Shown: positions 7,007 through 15,853, counted from the stretch's first letter. The stretch: 44,444 nt of DNA from Pseudomonadota bacterium (GCA_023439305.1 JAEXOO010000038.1:1-44444); one strand, 5' to 3'. A program made the numbers and translations. Notes: a model not told the origin generated them from the sequence alone.

Positions 7007-7231
7007 ATGTCTGAATCGACGAAGCAGCAAAGCCCGCCGGTCGCCACCATTCGTGATGCCCGCATCGTGGCTGGCCTTACTCAAACGGAAGCAGCGCAAA
7101 TTGTGCGGGTATCGCTGCGCACATGGCAGCGTTGGGAGGCGGGCGACCGTTCCATGCCTCCCGGTCTTTTCGAGCTTTTCATGCTCAAGACCGGCCAATG
7201 GCCCTTGAACGAACAAACGAAGGCGGAGTAA
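7007..7231 (+). CDS. Small HTH (XRE-type) regulator of the integration module
   Basis: The 74-residue protein is essentially one helix-turn-helix domain: ATIRDARIVAGLTQTEAAQIV, then RVSLRTWQRWEAGDR as the recognition region, ending in PPGLFELFMLKTGQWP. It resembles Cro/antitoxin-like regulators that decide plasmid or ICE gene expression. The start at 7007 was chosen because the domain begins shortly after it. The upstream in-frame ATG at 6974 would add 11 residues of no similarity. A palindrome inside the promoter 45 bp upstream is its probable binding site. The integrase starts 23 bp downstream, so the two are probably co-transcribed. Confidence 0.75.
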   Translation: MSESTKQQSPPVATIRDARIVAGLTQTEAAQIVRVSLRTWQRWEAGDRSMPPGLFELFMLKTGQWPLNEQTKAE

Positions 7232-7254
7232 GCATAAGCAGCAGGAGCATCGTG

Positions 7255-8520
7255 ATGGCAGTCGAAGCAGTAGCGAAGACCGGCTTCCCCGGCATCTGGA
7301 TACACGGCAAATCGATCCGCGTGGACTTCATGCACCAGGGCGTGCGCCATCGGCATACGCTTGGGCTTGACCCCACCAAAGCAAACCTCAAGCACGCTGC
7401 GCGTCTGCGCAGTGCGGCCCTGTATGCGTTGCGCACCGGCACCTATAACGAAGCAGAAATGTTTCCACACACGCGCCCAGCGGAAAGCGCTGTCCAAACC
7501 AGCAAACGCCTGGACGACCTGTGCGACCGCTACAAGCCGCTCAAAGCGGTGGACATCACACCGGAAACACAGTCACGCTACGAGAACGCGCTAAACGTCT
7601 GCCTGGAGACGATCGGCCGCGACCGCCAAATCGACGCACTCAAGCCAGCAGACATCCAGCAATTGCGAGTCGATCTGATCGCCACCCGCGCGGTCTCTAC
7701 TGTCAATCACTACCTCGCCACCTTCTCCGGCTTCCTGTATTGGTGCGAAGACAACGGATACTGCAAGGATCTGGCCAAGCATTGCACCCGCTTCACCAAA
7801 AGCCACAAAGACCCCGATCCGTTGAGCTTCGAGGAATATCAGTTGCTCATTGATAAAGGCTGCATACACCCGATTGACCGGGCAGCAGTCACGTTGTCGG
7901 TCTATACCGGGCTGCGCCCCGGTGAGTTGCTGGCATTGGCTGTGGAGGATGTAGCCGCCGACCTGAGCAAGATCACGGTACGCCGATCCATAACCCAATC
8001 CATGACCTTCAAGGTTCCCAAAACAAACAAGGAACGCACCGTCTTGCTGTTCCCACCCGCTCAAGAGGCACTGCGGGTGCTTATTGAGGGCGCCAAACAT
8101 CGCAAGCCCGTTGATCTGCAAGTCTGGCTGAACCGCCACGAATCGCGTACCGACCGCGTGCGCGTTTTCCTATCGCCCAAGACTCAAGCACGCAGAAAGG
8201 AAGTCAACGAGTTCTTTGTGCCCAGCGCCTGGAATACCAAATGGGGCAATCTGATCCGGCGCGCGGAGATTCGCCCGCGCCCGCCTTATCAAACTCGCCA
8301 CACCTACGCATGCTGGAATCTGACGGCTCGCGGCAACCTGGCCTTCATCGCTAATCAGATGGGCCACAATGATTACTCCATGCTCGTGCAAGTGTATGCC
8401 CGCTGGATAGACTCAGAGTCCCCCAGCGAGCTCGAACGCATCTGGGAGAGCATGCAAAACATGCGTCAAATCGTCCCAAATTTGTCCCAAGAAAACAGCG
8501 AAGAAGCCATAACTAGTTGA
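7255..8520 (+). CDS. int: Tyrosine recombinase (site-specific integrase)
   Basis: The 421-residue phage-type integrase catalyses insertion and excision of the element. The N-terminal part holds an arm-binding-like segment (about 1-60) and a core-binding SAM-like domain (about 80-165). The catalytic domain shows the first Arg in SVYTGLRPGELLAL (about residue 219), RH in YQTRHTYACW (about 347-348), GH in NQMGHNDYSM and the Tyr nucleophile in VQVYARW (about 380). ATG at 7255 follows GCAGGAG. GTG at 7252 is an alternative. The gene ends 5 bp before mutS, so the crossover point (att) is expected at or just after its stop codon. Confidence 0.92.
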   Translation: MAVEAVAKTGFPGIWIHGKSIRVDFMHQGVRHRHTLGLDPTKANLKHAARLRSAALYALRTGTYNEAEMFPHTRPAESAVQTSKRLDDLCDRYKPLKAVDITPETQSRYENALNVCLETIGRDRQIDALKPADIQQLRVDLIATRAVSTVNHYLATFSGFLYWCEDNGYCKDLAKHCTRFTKSHKDPDPLSFEEYQLLIDKGCIHPIDRAAVTLSVYTGLRPGELLALAVEDVAADLSKITVRRSITQSMTFKVPKTNKERTVLLFPPAQEALRVLIEGAKHRKPVDLQVWLNRHESRTDRVRVFLSPKTQARRKEVNEFFVPSAWNTKWGNLIRRAEIRPRPPYQTRHTYACWNLTARGNLAFIANQMGHNDYSMLVQVYARWIDSESPSELERIWESMQNMRQIVPNLSQENSEEAITS

Positions 8521-8544
8521 TTTATATGAGTAAAACTGATTTAT
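8473..8544. other. Probable element/chromosome junction (att region)
   Basis: Within the integrase 3' end GTCCCAA occurs twice, at 8473-8479 and 8484-8490 (11 bp apart, about one helical turn), as arm-type or Xis sites often do. TGATTTAT also occurs twice, at 8518-8525 and 8537-8544, once over the int stop codon and once inside the first codons of mutS. The exact core cannot be set without the other end of the element. Confidence 0.45.
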
Positions 8545-11153
8545 CTTCGCACACCCCCATGATGCGCCAATACCTGCAGCTGAAAGCCGAAGCCGGCTCG
8601 CACCTGCTGTTCTACCGCATGGGGGATTTCTACGAAATGTTCTACACGGACGCCGAGCGCGGCGCTCGGCTGCTGAACCTGACTCTGACCAAACGCGGTT
8701 CGTCCAACGGCGAGCCCATCCCCATGGCGGGAGTCCCTTTTCATGCCATGGAAGGGTATCTAGCGCGCCTGGTCGCCCTGGGCGAATCCGTGGCCATTTG
8801 CGAACAGATCGGCGATCCGGCCGCCAGCAAGGGGCCTGTAGAGCGAAAAATCGTACGCGTGGTCACGCCCGGCACCCTGACGGACGACGCCCTGTTGCCA
8901 CCCAAGGCCGACCGCCTGATCGCCGCCTGCACCGTCACCAGGACTCAGCGCCAGGAACGGGTGGGCCTGGCCTGGATGAATCTGGCCAGCGGAGAATTTC
9001 TGGTCTGCCAGTGCGAACCGGACATGCTGGAAACTGAACTCAACCGCATCGGCCCGGCAGAGTTGCTGTACCCCGAAAGTCTGCGCCATCTGCCAGAGCC
9101 CGCTGGCGCAAGCTGCCACACTCTGCCTGACTGGCATTTCGCTCCCGACGGCTCGCGCCAGACGCTGCTCGATCACTTCAAGCTCGATTCACTGGCCAGC
9201 TTCGGACTGGACGAGCTGCCCGCCGCCTCAGCAGCGGCCGGCGCCCTGTTGCGCTATGTAGGCAGCACACAATCACAGTCCCTGGCGCATATCGCGGCGG
9301 TGCGCGTGCAGCACGGTTCGGACTTCGTCGTCCTGGACGCCGTCACGCGCAAAAACCTGGAAATTACCGAAACCATCAGCGGCGAAACCAGCCCCACGCT
9401 GTTTTCCACCCTGGATCATTGCCAGACTCCCATGGGCAGCCGTCTGCTGCGCCGCTGGCTACACCATCCGCTGCGCCTGAATCAAGCCGCCCAGCAGCGC
9501 CAGGACATTGTGTCGCTGTTTTTCCGGACTCAGCAGGCGGCCAGCCTGGATGCGCGCGACCCGCTGGATCAGTTGCGCCACGCCCTGAACCGCTTCCCCG
9601 ACCTGGAACGAATCGCCACCCGCATCGCCCTGCGCAGCGTGCGTCCGCGCGAACTGGCCAGCTTGCGCGACGCGTTGGCCGAACTTCCTGCGCTGCGCGC
9701 GGGGCTGGAACAAAGCTTCGGCGCCGCGGGCGACTTGACGGACTATCTTCATCGCCTGAACGTGGATCCGGCCCTGGCTACGCTGCTTCAGACGGCCATT
9801 GCTCCAGAGCCAGCGTTGCTGATACGAGACGGCGGCGTCATCGCCGACGGCTACGATGCCGACCTGGATGAACTGCGCAGCCTGGCCAGCGACAGCGGCG
9901 ACGTGCTGATGCGCATCGAGGCGCGCGAGCGCGAGCGCACCGGCATCGCCACTCTGCGCGTGGAATACAACCGGGTGCACGGTTTCTTTATTGAGGTCAG
10001 CCGCGGTCAGGCCGACAAGGTGCCGGAAGACTACCGCCGCCGCCAGACACTGAAGAACGCCGAGCGCTTCATCACGCCAGAGCTGAAAGAATGGGAGGAC
10101 AAAGTCCTGTCCGCCAAGGACCGCAGCCTGGGCCGCGAGAAATTCCTGTTCGAAGCCTTGCTGGACAGGCTGCAGGGCTTCGCCGGCACCCTGGCGCTGT
10201 GCTCCAGCGCCCTGGCTGAACTGGATGCTCTTTCCTCACTGGCGCTCCATGCGCTGGACAACGACTGGGTGGCGCCCGAACTGGATGAACAGGCGGGGCT
10301 GTGGATCGAGGCCGGCCGCCATCCCGTGGTCGAACACAGCATAGAACGCTTCACGCCCAACCATTGCGAAATGCATACACAGCGCCGGATGCTGCTCATC
10401 ACCGGCCCTAATATGGGGGGTAAGTCCACCTATATGCGCCAGGTCGCGCTCATCGCCCTGCTGGCTCGCGTGGGCAGTTTCGTGCCAGCGCGAAACGCCC
10501 GCATCGGGCAGATTGATCGTATCTTCACCCGTATCGGCGCCGCCGACGACCTGGCCGGCGGACGCTCCACCTTCATGATGGAAATGACCGAGGCCGCCGC
10601 CATCCTGGCGGGCGCTACACAGTACAGCCTGGTCTTGATGGATGAAATTGGTCGCGGCACATCCACCTATGACGGCCTGGCGCTGGCTTGGTCCATCGCT
10701 CACCGACTGCTCAGCCACAACCAGGCACTGACGCTGTTCGCCACGCACTACTTCGAAATCACGCGCCTGCCCAAAGAATTGCCTGCGGCGGCCAACGTCC
10801 ATCTGGCCGCCGCCGAATCCGCCTCGGGCATCGTGTTCCTGCACGAAGTCCAGGAAGGGCCGGCCAGCCGCAGCTACGGTATTCAAGTGGCGCAGCGTGC
10901 CGGCATTCCAGGCGCGGTCATCCGTCAGGCCAGCCGCGAACTGAGCCGTCTGGAAGCCCAGAACGACCCCAGCGCCCAACTGGACCTGTTCAACGCGGGC
11001 AGTGCTCCGCCCGCCGCGCAGGCCGAGCCGGATCCCGCGACCGAACAGGCCCTGGATCTGCTGGAGCAATTCAAACGAGTGGATGTGGATGAGTTAAGCC
11101 CGCGCGCTGCGCTGGACCTGCTGTATCAACTGAAGAAAAACCTGAAGGTCTGA
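8526..11153 (+). CDS. mutS: DNA mismatch repair ATPase MutS
   Basis: The 875-residue protein recognises mismatches and small loops and recruits MutL. The mismatch-binding motif GDFYEMF is present with Phe35 and Glu37. The connector and lever domains follow. The ATPase domain shows Walker A TGPNMGGKSTYMRQ (near residue 625), Walker B LVLMDEIGRGTSTYDG and the signature GGRSTFMMEM. Length is normal. ATG at 8526 gives MSKTDLSSHTPMM, the start expected for betaproteobacterial MutS. TTG-type extension to 8517 overlaps int. No ribosome site of any strength lies before it, because the integrase gene ends 5 bp upstream. Expression may therefore depend on translational coupling to int or on sequence brought by the element. 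Confidence 0.97.
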   Translation: MSKTDLSSHTPMMRQYLQLKAEAGSHLLFYRMGDFYEMFYTDAERGARLLNLTLTKRGSSNGEPIPMAGVPFHAMEGYLARLVALGESVAICEQIGDPAASKGPVERKIVRVVTPGTLTDDALLPPKADRLIAACTVTRTQRQERVGLAWMNLASGEFLVCQCEPDMLETELNRIGPAELLYPESLRHLPEPAGASCHTLPDWHFAPDGSRQTLLDHFKLDSLASFGLDELPAASAAAGALLRYVGSTQSQSLAHIAAVRVQHGSDFVVLDAVTRKNLEITETISGETSPTLFSTLDHCQTPMGSRLLRRWLHHPLRLNQAAQQRQDIVSLFFRTQQAASLDARDPLDQLRHALNRFPDLERIATRIALRSVRPRELASLRDALAELPALRAGLEQSFGAAGDLTDYLHRLNVDPALATLLQTAIAPEPALLIRDGGVIADGYDADLDELRSLASDSGDVLMRIEARERERTGIATLRVEYNRVHGFFIEVSRGQADKVPEDYRRRQTLKNAERFITPELKEWEDKVLSAKDRSLGREKFLFEALLDRLQGFAGTLALCSSALAELDALSSLALHALDNDWVAPELDEQAGLWIEAGRHPVVEHSIERFTPNHCEMHTQRRMLLITGPNMGGKSTYMRQVALIALLARVGSFVPARNARIGQIDRIFTRIGAADDLAGGRSTFMMEMTEAAAILAGATQYSLVLMDEIGRGTSTYDGLALAWSIAHRLLSHNQALTLFATHYFEITRLPKELPAAANVHLAAAESASGIVFLHEVQEGPASRSYGIQVAQRAGIPGAVIRQASRELSRLEAQNDPSAQLDLFNAGSAPPAAQAEPDPATEQALDLLEQFKRVDVDELSPRAALDLLYQLKKNLKV

Positions 11154-11168
11154 ACCGCCACCTCGCTG

Positions 11169-11190
11169 AGGCGGCGCTCGCCCGCCGCCT
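11169..11190. terminator. Hairpin between convergent mutS and ferredoxin genes
   Basis: Perfect 8-bp arms AGGCGGCG/CGCCGCCT with a 6-nt loop sit in the 57-bp gap between the two convergent stop codons. There is no T run, so termination is uncertain. Confidence 0.4.
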
Positions 11191-11210
11191 TGAGCCGCTG
11201 CCCGGCGCCT

Positions 11211-11531
11211 TTAATACTGACTGGCCGGCAGGTGCACCACCAGGCCGTCCAGTTCCGGCGACAGAGCAATCTGGCACGCCAGCCTTGAATTGACGCGTAC
11301 CTCGTTGGCGCACTCCAGCATGTCCACTTCATCATCCTGGGCGGCCGCCAGACGCGCCTGCCACTCGGGTGGCACATATACATGACAGGTGGCGCAGGCG
11401 CAGGCTCCTCCGCATTCAGCCACGATACCGGGCACATTGTTCAAGACGGCGCCTTTCATCAGGCTCAGTCCGGGCTCCACCTGCACGGTGTGCGTCGCAC
11501 CGCCATGCTCTACATAATTGACAGTAATCAT
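11211..11531 (-). CDS. 2Fe-2S ferredoxin (putidaredoxin type)
   Basis: The 106-residue protein carries the Cys-X5-Cys-X2-Cys-X36-Cys ligand set of vertebrate/putidaredoxin-type ferredoxins: Cys40, Cys46, Cys49 and Cys86, around ECGGACACATCHVY. Such ferredoxins pass single electrons from an FAD reductase to a P450 or a Rieske oxygenase. It is the last gene of the minus-strand run oxygenase, TIM barrel, reductase, ferredoxin, and follows the reductase by 26 bp. The Rieske oxygenase of the operon is its most likely partner. The biotin-operon P450 17 kb away is another conceivable acceptor. ATG at 11531 has AGGAAACAGG just upstream. Confidence 0.92.
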   Translation of the reverse strand: MITVNYVEHGGATHTVQVEPGLSLMKGAVLNNVPGIVAECGGACACATCHVYVPPEWQARLAAAQDDEVDMLECANEVRVNSRLACQIALSPELDGLVVHLPASQY

Positions 11532-11557
11532 CCTGTTTCCTTGTCATGCTTGACCGC

Positions 11558-12802
11558 TCAGGCAGGCACGGCCGCCAGCACTGCGGCCAGCTTGACAGCG
11601 CCGCCTGCGCTCAATTTATCCAGATCCAACTCACGCCCCTGAGCGATGGCTTTACGCGCCTGCATGAAGTCAGCCGGCGCGTTGACACACTCAGCGGCCA
11701 GCAGACGCGTACCATCCAGGTGCAAAACGCAAAACTTCCCCGCCTGGACGTCGCCCAGCACATGGGTCTGCGCTCCCGGCGGCGCCAGGCCGGCCATCTG
11801 CAGCTTGGCCTCGTACTGATCGGACCAGAACCAGGGCACGTCCGGCTCGCCGACCGGCAGTCCGCACAGATGCAGCGCCAACTGGCGCGCCTGCTCCAAC
11901 GCGCTGGGCACGCTTTCCAGCCGGCGCCAAGCGCCGTTGACGGACGGGCGCAAGGTCACATCGCCAATCGCATAGACAGGCGCCCAGGGACTGCGGGCGC
12001 AATCATCAACGGGAATGCCGGCCTGGCAATCCAGGCCAGCCTGCTGCAGCAACTCCGTGTTGGGCACCGAACCCACGCCGATCAGCACAGCATCGGCCTC
12101 CAGCTCGCGCCCATCCGCGAGGCGCACGCCGCGCACGCCCCCCTCGCCCAGCAAGGCCTGAACCTGCACGCCCAGCTCCAGCATCACGCCCCGGCTGCGA
12201 TGCAAATGCTCCAGATAGGCGGACAATGGCTCTGAGGCCACACGCGCCAGCAAGCGCGGCTGCTGCTCCAGCACATGCACCTCCACACCCAGCGCACGCG
12301 CTGTCGCCGCCACTTCCAGACCAATGAATCCGCCGCCCACGATGGCGAGACGGCGCGCCCTGGACAAGGCCTTCTGCAAGGCCTGGGCATGGCCCAGCTC
12401 CCGCAACTGATGCACGCCTTCCAGATCGCGCCCCGGCACGTCCAGCTCCCGGGCGCGGGCTCCGGTCGCCATCACCAACTGATCGAAAGCCACTGTGCTG
12501 CCGTCCGCACAGCGCAGCAAGCGGCTGTGCAGATCCAGGCTCTGCGCGGTGCAGCCCAGACGCAGGTCAATATCCTGCTCCGCATAAAAGCCCGGCGCAC
12601 GCAGCAGCAGATCCTGCTCCTGCGCCTCGCCCTTGAGCCAGGCCTTGGACAAAGGCGGCCGCATGTACGGAGGACTGCTTTCCTGGCCCAGCAAGGTAAT
12701 AGACCCGCCATAGCCCTGCTGGCGCAACTGCCCCGCCAGGCTGCCGCCCGCATGGCCGGCGCCCACAATCACCAGACGCCCATTCTTATCAGGCTTTCCC
12801 AT
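11558..12802 (-). CDS. FAD-dependent ferredoxin reductase
   Basis: This 414-residue flavoprotein is of the putidaredoxin/rubredoxin reductase family (pyridine nucleotide-disulphide oxidoreductase fold). The FAD Rossmann motif VIVGAGHAGG starts near residue 11, and the NAD(P)H motif IVGGGFIGLEVAATAR lies near 150. The FAD-contacting segment VYAIGDV follows, then a C-terminal reductase domain with FWSDQYEAKLQMAG. It should move electrons from NADH to the ferredoxin encoded next. ATG at 12802 is preferred over 12826 because GGGAGG lies five bases before it. The gene starts 70 bp after the TIM-barrel gene and shares its direction. Confidence 0.93.
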   Translation of the reverse strand: MGKPDKNGRLVIVGAGHAGGSLAGQLRQQGYGGSITLLGQESSPPYMRPPLSKAWLKGEAQEQDLLLRAPGFYAEQDIDLRLGCTAQSLDLHSRLLRCADGSTVAFDQLVMATGARARELDVPGRDLEGVHQLRELGHAQALQKALSRARRLAIVGGGFIGLEVAATARALGVEVHVLEQQPRLLARVASEPLSAYLEHLHRSRGVMLELGVQVQALLGEGGVRGVRLADGRELEADAVLIGVGSVPNTELLQQAGLDCQAGIPVDDCARSPWAPVYAIGDVTLRPSVNGAWRRLESVPSALEQARQLALHLCGLPVGEPDVPWFWSDQYEAKLQMAGLAPPGAQTHVLGDVQAGKFCVLHLDGTRLLAAECVNAPADFMQARKAIAQGRELDLDKLSAGGAVKLAAVLAAVPA

Positions 12803-12871
12803 GCTGGCCTCCCGCAGAGCCAACAATCCCAGCAGCGTGTTTCTTCATGATGTTCCTCGTCTTCTCGTGCC

Positions 12872-13924
12872 TCAGGCAGGAACCAGCCCGGCCTGATGCA
12901 AAACGCTGATTTCGTCCCACGACTGGCGGATGAAGCGAGCCGCCGCAACGTTCTGCTCGAACAGGTCATAGCGCGCGCCCAGACCGTAATCCGGCAGATT
13001 GATCATTTCCGTCGTGATGTACTGCAACGGGCTCTCTGGGTGCGTGACGTGATAGCGCAGCACCTGCCGTATGGCTTCTTTAGAGGGCTCCAGATGCCAG
13101 GCATGCCAGGGCGAATGCCACTGCCCCGGCTCGGGCTTGACGATGGGGTACTGGATGCCGCGCGCAAACTGGCCGTCTTCATTGCGATGCCAAAGATTGG
13201 CCGGCTGATTGGGCGCCACGGTACGCAACTGAGTCCACTTCACGATATTCATATCCAGCCAGCGCTCGCACAGCGAGCCGGATTCGAACGGATCCAGGAT
13301 CAGCTCGCCGCGCTCGACCTGCTCGCGCACGCCCGACAAAGCCAGTTCCTGAGGCTGGTGCATCTTGAAAGCCACGTGGCTGTAGTCCAGCGTGAAATTG
13401 AAGGGAATGCCACGCGCCTGCACTGCGCGCGCCACGGTCTCCACGCGTAGAAACGATTCCGTCCACATGTTCACATGCAGCTCGAAACTGGGTTCGACTC
13501 CCAGGGCCATGCCCTGGTCGTACACCTGCAGATAATGATCCACGATTTCCTGATCACTCAGCTCGTGGCCGTCCGCATGCTGCGTGAAAGTCATGATGTT
13601 GTGGCAGACCGCAGCAATGTCGCGGCAGATGTGCAGGTTTTCAGTCAGCAGCGCCTCATCTTGCCCCAGACGATAGAACCAGCTCGCGGTGTGCACCGGC
13701 AAGTCATAGCGGGCCATGGCCTGCTCGTACTCTTGCAGATTGCTGCGCAAGGGGATGCGATCGAAATAATCGAACACGCCCGACTCCTTGACCATGCGGA
13801 ACTGCTCGTCAATGGATGCCTCCTCCAGCCCCACCGGTCTGTCCAGGCCCGAGCGCTGCGCGCCGCGGCCATTGCAACCCAGCAGGAACGGCAACGGCGC
13901 CGCGCCTTCAGCCGGCGCGTTCAT
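12872..13924 (-). CDS. Xylose isomerase-like TIM-barrel protein linked to a Rieske oxygenase
   Basis: The 350-residue protein resembles the AP endonuclease 2/xylose isomerase-like TIM-barrel superfamily. It has repeated strand-helix units, acidic and His residues at strand ends (PSFELHVNMWTESF, FNFTLDYSHVAF, LILDPFESGS) and a long C-terminal tail. The substrate is not recognisable. Its start codon overlaps the oxygenase stop codon (ATGA, 13921-13924), so the two are translationally coupled and probably act on the same compound. This could be an isomerase, hydrolase or epimerase step after oxygenation. It is not a standard part of Rieske oxygenase systems, which makes the operon unusual. Confidence 0.7.
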   Translation of the reverse strand: MNAPAEGAAPLPFLLGCNGRGAQRSGLDRPVGLEEASIDEQFRMVKESGVFDYFDRIPLRSNLQEYEQAMARYDLPVHTASWFYRLGQDEALLTENLHICRDIAAVCHNIMTFTQHADGHELSDQEIVDHYLQVYDQGMALGVEPSFELHVNMWTESFLRVETVARAVQARGIPFNFTLDYSHVAFKMHQPQELALSGVREQVERGELILDPFESGSLCERWLDMNIVKWTQLRTVAPNQPANLWHRNEDGQFARGIQYPIVKPEPGQWHSPWHAWHLEPSKEAIRQVLRYHVTHPESPLQYITTEMINLPDYGLGARYDLFEQNVAAARFIRQSWDEISVLHQAGLVPA

Positions 13925-14949
13925 GCCGCCACCGTGCTGTCGTCCATCATGCGCTCCACCATCTTGCGCATGCGGCGCGGGGCCGCATCAATGGCAATCT
14001 TGACCGTGCGGCGATCCGCATAGCGCTGCTCATTGATTTCGATAGCTTCCAAAATGGCCTTGTCCTCGGCAAAGGCTTCCCGGAACGAGGCCGACAAAGC
14101 ACGATTGGTGGCCTCGTCCGCCGTGAAGTTCTTCACGTGCAGCCAATGGTCAATGGAGTTCTGCTCATCCACCGGAGTCATGAAATGGCACGCATAAATC
14201 TGGATGCAGTTATCGCGCCGACCCTCGGGCGCACCAGTGCCCGTCTCGGCTGAACCGAAGTCGATAATGGCAATGCTGGGCGCGTGATAGTGGTAGTAAT
14301 GCCAGCGATCGACATTGCCCTTGAAATTGCCGAACTTGGCAAAGAGCGGGATGGGCTCGGCATCGATAATCCAGCGCCAGGTAACAAGTTTGTCCTGCTC
14401 TTCGGCGTACTGCACGGGCACATCTTCGCTGGCGGCATTGCCCAGGGTGGTCTGATGCACGAAGCTGACATGCGCGGGGTCGCACAGATTGTCCGCCAGG
14501 CTCAGATAATTGGCGCGGATGTGCAGGGCGTCGCCTTCGACGGCGCTCCAGGCCGGATCATGATACTGGGGCAGATCAAAAATCTGCCCCGGATCGGCCA
14601 GCTCGGGCTGACCCATCCAGATCCAGACCAGCCCCATCCTCTCGGCGGTCGGAAAATGACGCACTCGAGCGCTGGCTGGCGCCATGTCCTGCCCCGGCAC
14701 CCGGACGCAACGGCCGCTGCAGTCAAACGTCATGCCGTGGTAACCGCACTCGACGCTATCGCCTTTCAACTTGCCCTTGGACAAGGGCAGAAGGCGGTGC
14801 GGACAGACGTCTTCCAGCGCCACCACATCGCCAGCCTGATTGCGGAACAGCACCACGTCCACTTCGATGATGCGGTGTGCGCTCAGTTCCCGGCCCACCG
14901 AACGGGACCAGGTCAAGGGATACCAGGTATGGGTCACGTATTTCTGCAC
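13921..14949 (-). CDS. Rieske non-haem iron oxygenase, alpha subunit (VanA-like)
   Basis: The 342-residue oxygenase is of the vanillate/dicamba O-demethylase type. The Rieske cluster ligands are Cys49, His51, Cys68 and His71 (CPHRLLPLS...CGYHG). The mononuclear iron site is LADNLCDPAHVSFVH, with Asn154, Asp157, His160 and His165. No beta subunit is encoded, as expected for this class. GTG at 14949 was chosen because CAGGAGA precedes it and the domain starts at once. The ATG at 15036 would put the two operators inside the coding sequence. With its own ferredoxin and reductase the layout is that of a three-component O-demethylase such as dicamba monooxygenase. The real substrate is unknown, but an aromatic acid is likely. 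Confidence 0.9.
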   Translation of the reverse strand: MQKYVTHTWYPLTWSRSVGRELSAHRIIEVDVVLFRNQAGDVVALEDVCPHRLLPLSKGKLKGDSVECGYHGMTFDCSGRCVRVPGQDMAPASARVRHFPTAERMGLVWIWMGQPELADPGQIFDLPQYHDPAWSAVEGDALHIRANYLSLADNLCDPAHVSFVHQTTLGNAASEDVPVQYAEEQDKLVTWRWIIDAEPIPLFAKFGNFKGNVDRWHYYHYHAPSIAIIDFGSAETGTGAPEGRRDNCIQIYACHFMTPVDEQNSIDHWLHVKNFTADEATNRALSASFREAFAEDKAILEAIEINEQRYADRRTVKIAIDAAPRRMRKMVERMMDDSTVAA

Positions 14950-14971
14950 GCTTGTCTCCTGAACATTAATA

Positions 14972-15018
14972 TTTGAGTGATTGCTCAAAATTCTATTTGA
15001 GTGAATACTCAAATTCAA
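14972..15018 (-). promoter_or_regulatory. Oxygenase promoter with two TetR-type operators
   Basis: On the minus strand TTGAAT (15018-15013) and TAGAAT (14995-14990) are 17 bp apart, a good sigma-70 promoter. Operator O2, ATTTGAGT-N4-ACTCAAAT (14995-15014), fills the spacer. Operator O1, TTTGAG-N6-CTCAAA (14972-14989), covers the expected transcription start. The centres are 24 bp apart. The divergent TetR gene at 15155 is the obvious source of the repressor. Repression of the oxygenase operon relieved by substrate is inferred. Confidence 0.8.
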
Positions 15019-15154
15019 TAGGGTAAACACTAACAAAAAGCGTACACACTATGTTTTCAGCAGAAGAAGCGCAGAAAAAAAACAGCGGGCTACGTTATGA
15101 TGCAAGACAGCCCCCACTCCAGGGACCATATCCAGCCCTTTCCGGGATTGCTTC

Positions 15155-15823
15155 ATGGAAGACACGATCATCAGCACCGACTCCAGCCCGTCTGGCCGCC
15201 AAGGACGACGCGCACGCCCCAGCAACACCACCAGCGACACCATCCTGGATGCCGCCGAGTTCGTGTTCGCCCGCCATGGCTACGCCGGCGCCACGGTCAA
15301 GCGCATCGCCAAGCAGGCCAAATGCTACGAAAGCCTGATCTACTATCATTTCGGCAGCAAAGACAAACTGTTTGCAGCCGTGCTGAAAAACGCCTACCAG
15401 AAGCTGATCAAAGCAGAGCAAGCACTGGAACTGGACATGGATACCCCAGAACAGGCGCTCAGCGACATCGTGTTGTTCATGTGGAATTACTATCAGAAGA
15501 ACCCTGAGCTCATCATCCTGCTGAACACGGAAAACCTGCTCAAGGGCAAGCACCTGGCCAAGCTCGGCCCCATGGACGAGTTTCTGTCGCCTGCCTTGTC
15601 GGTGATCCGGCAGGCGGTTCAAAAAGGCGGAGAAGCGGGCGTGTTTCGTCAGGATGTGGATATCCTGGATCTGTACACGACCATTATGGGACTGGGCTAT
15701 TTCTACCTGTCCAATCGCTACACGCTGTCGGTCTTTTTCGGCCGCGACTTGATGACGGAAGCCGAGCGGCGGCGCTGGGGCCAGGTCATCGTCCAGACTG
15801 TCCTGGCCACACTGCGTCCCTGA
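15155..15823 (+). CDS. TetR-family repressor of the oxygenase operon
   Basis: The 222-residue protein has a basic N-terminal tail and a TetR DNA-binding domain (about 28-75: ILDAAEFVFARHGYAGATVKRIA, then ESLIYYHFGSKDKLFAAVL). The all-helical ligand domain has many aromatic residues (LYTTIMGLGYFYLSNRYTL). It is divergent from the Rieske operon, and two matching palindromes lie in the gap, about 140 bp before its own start. The ligand is unknown and probably the operon's substrate or its CoA or ring-opened product. It converges on the porin gene, with a 30-bp gap. Confidence 0.92.
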   Translation: MEDTIISTDSSPSGRQGRRARPSNTTSDTILDAAEFVFARHGYAGATVKRIAKQAKCYESLIYYHFGSKDKLFAAVLKNAYQKLIKAEQALELDMDTPEQALSDIVLFMWNYYQKNPELIILLNTENLLKGKHLAKLGPMDEFLSPALSVIRQAVQKGGEAGVFRQDVDILDLYTTIMGLGYFYLSNRYTLSVFFGRDLMTEAERRRWGQVIVQTVLATLRP

Positions 15824-15853
15824 GGCCGGCCCCGCCGTCGCGCTTGGGGCTTC

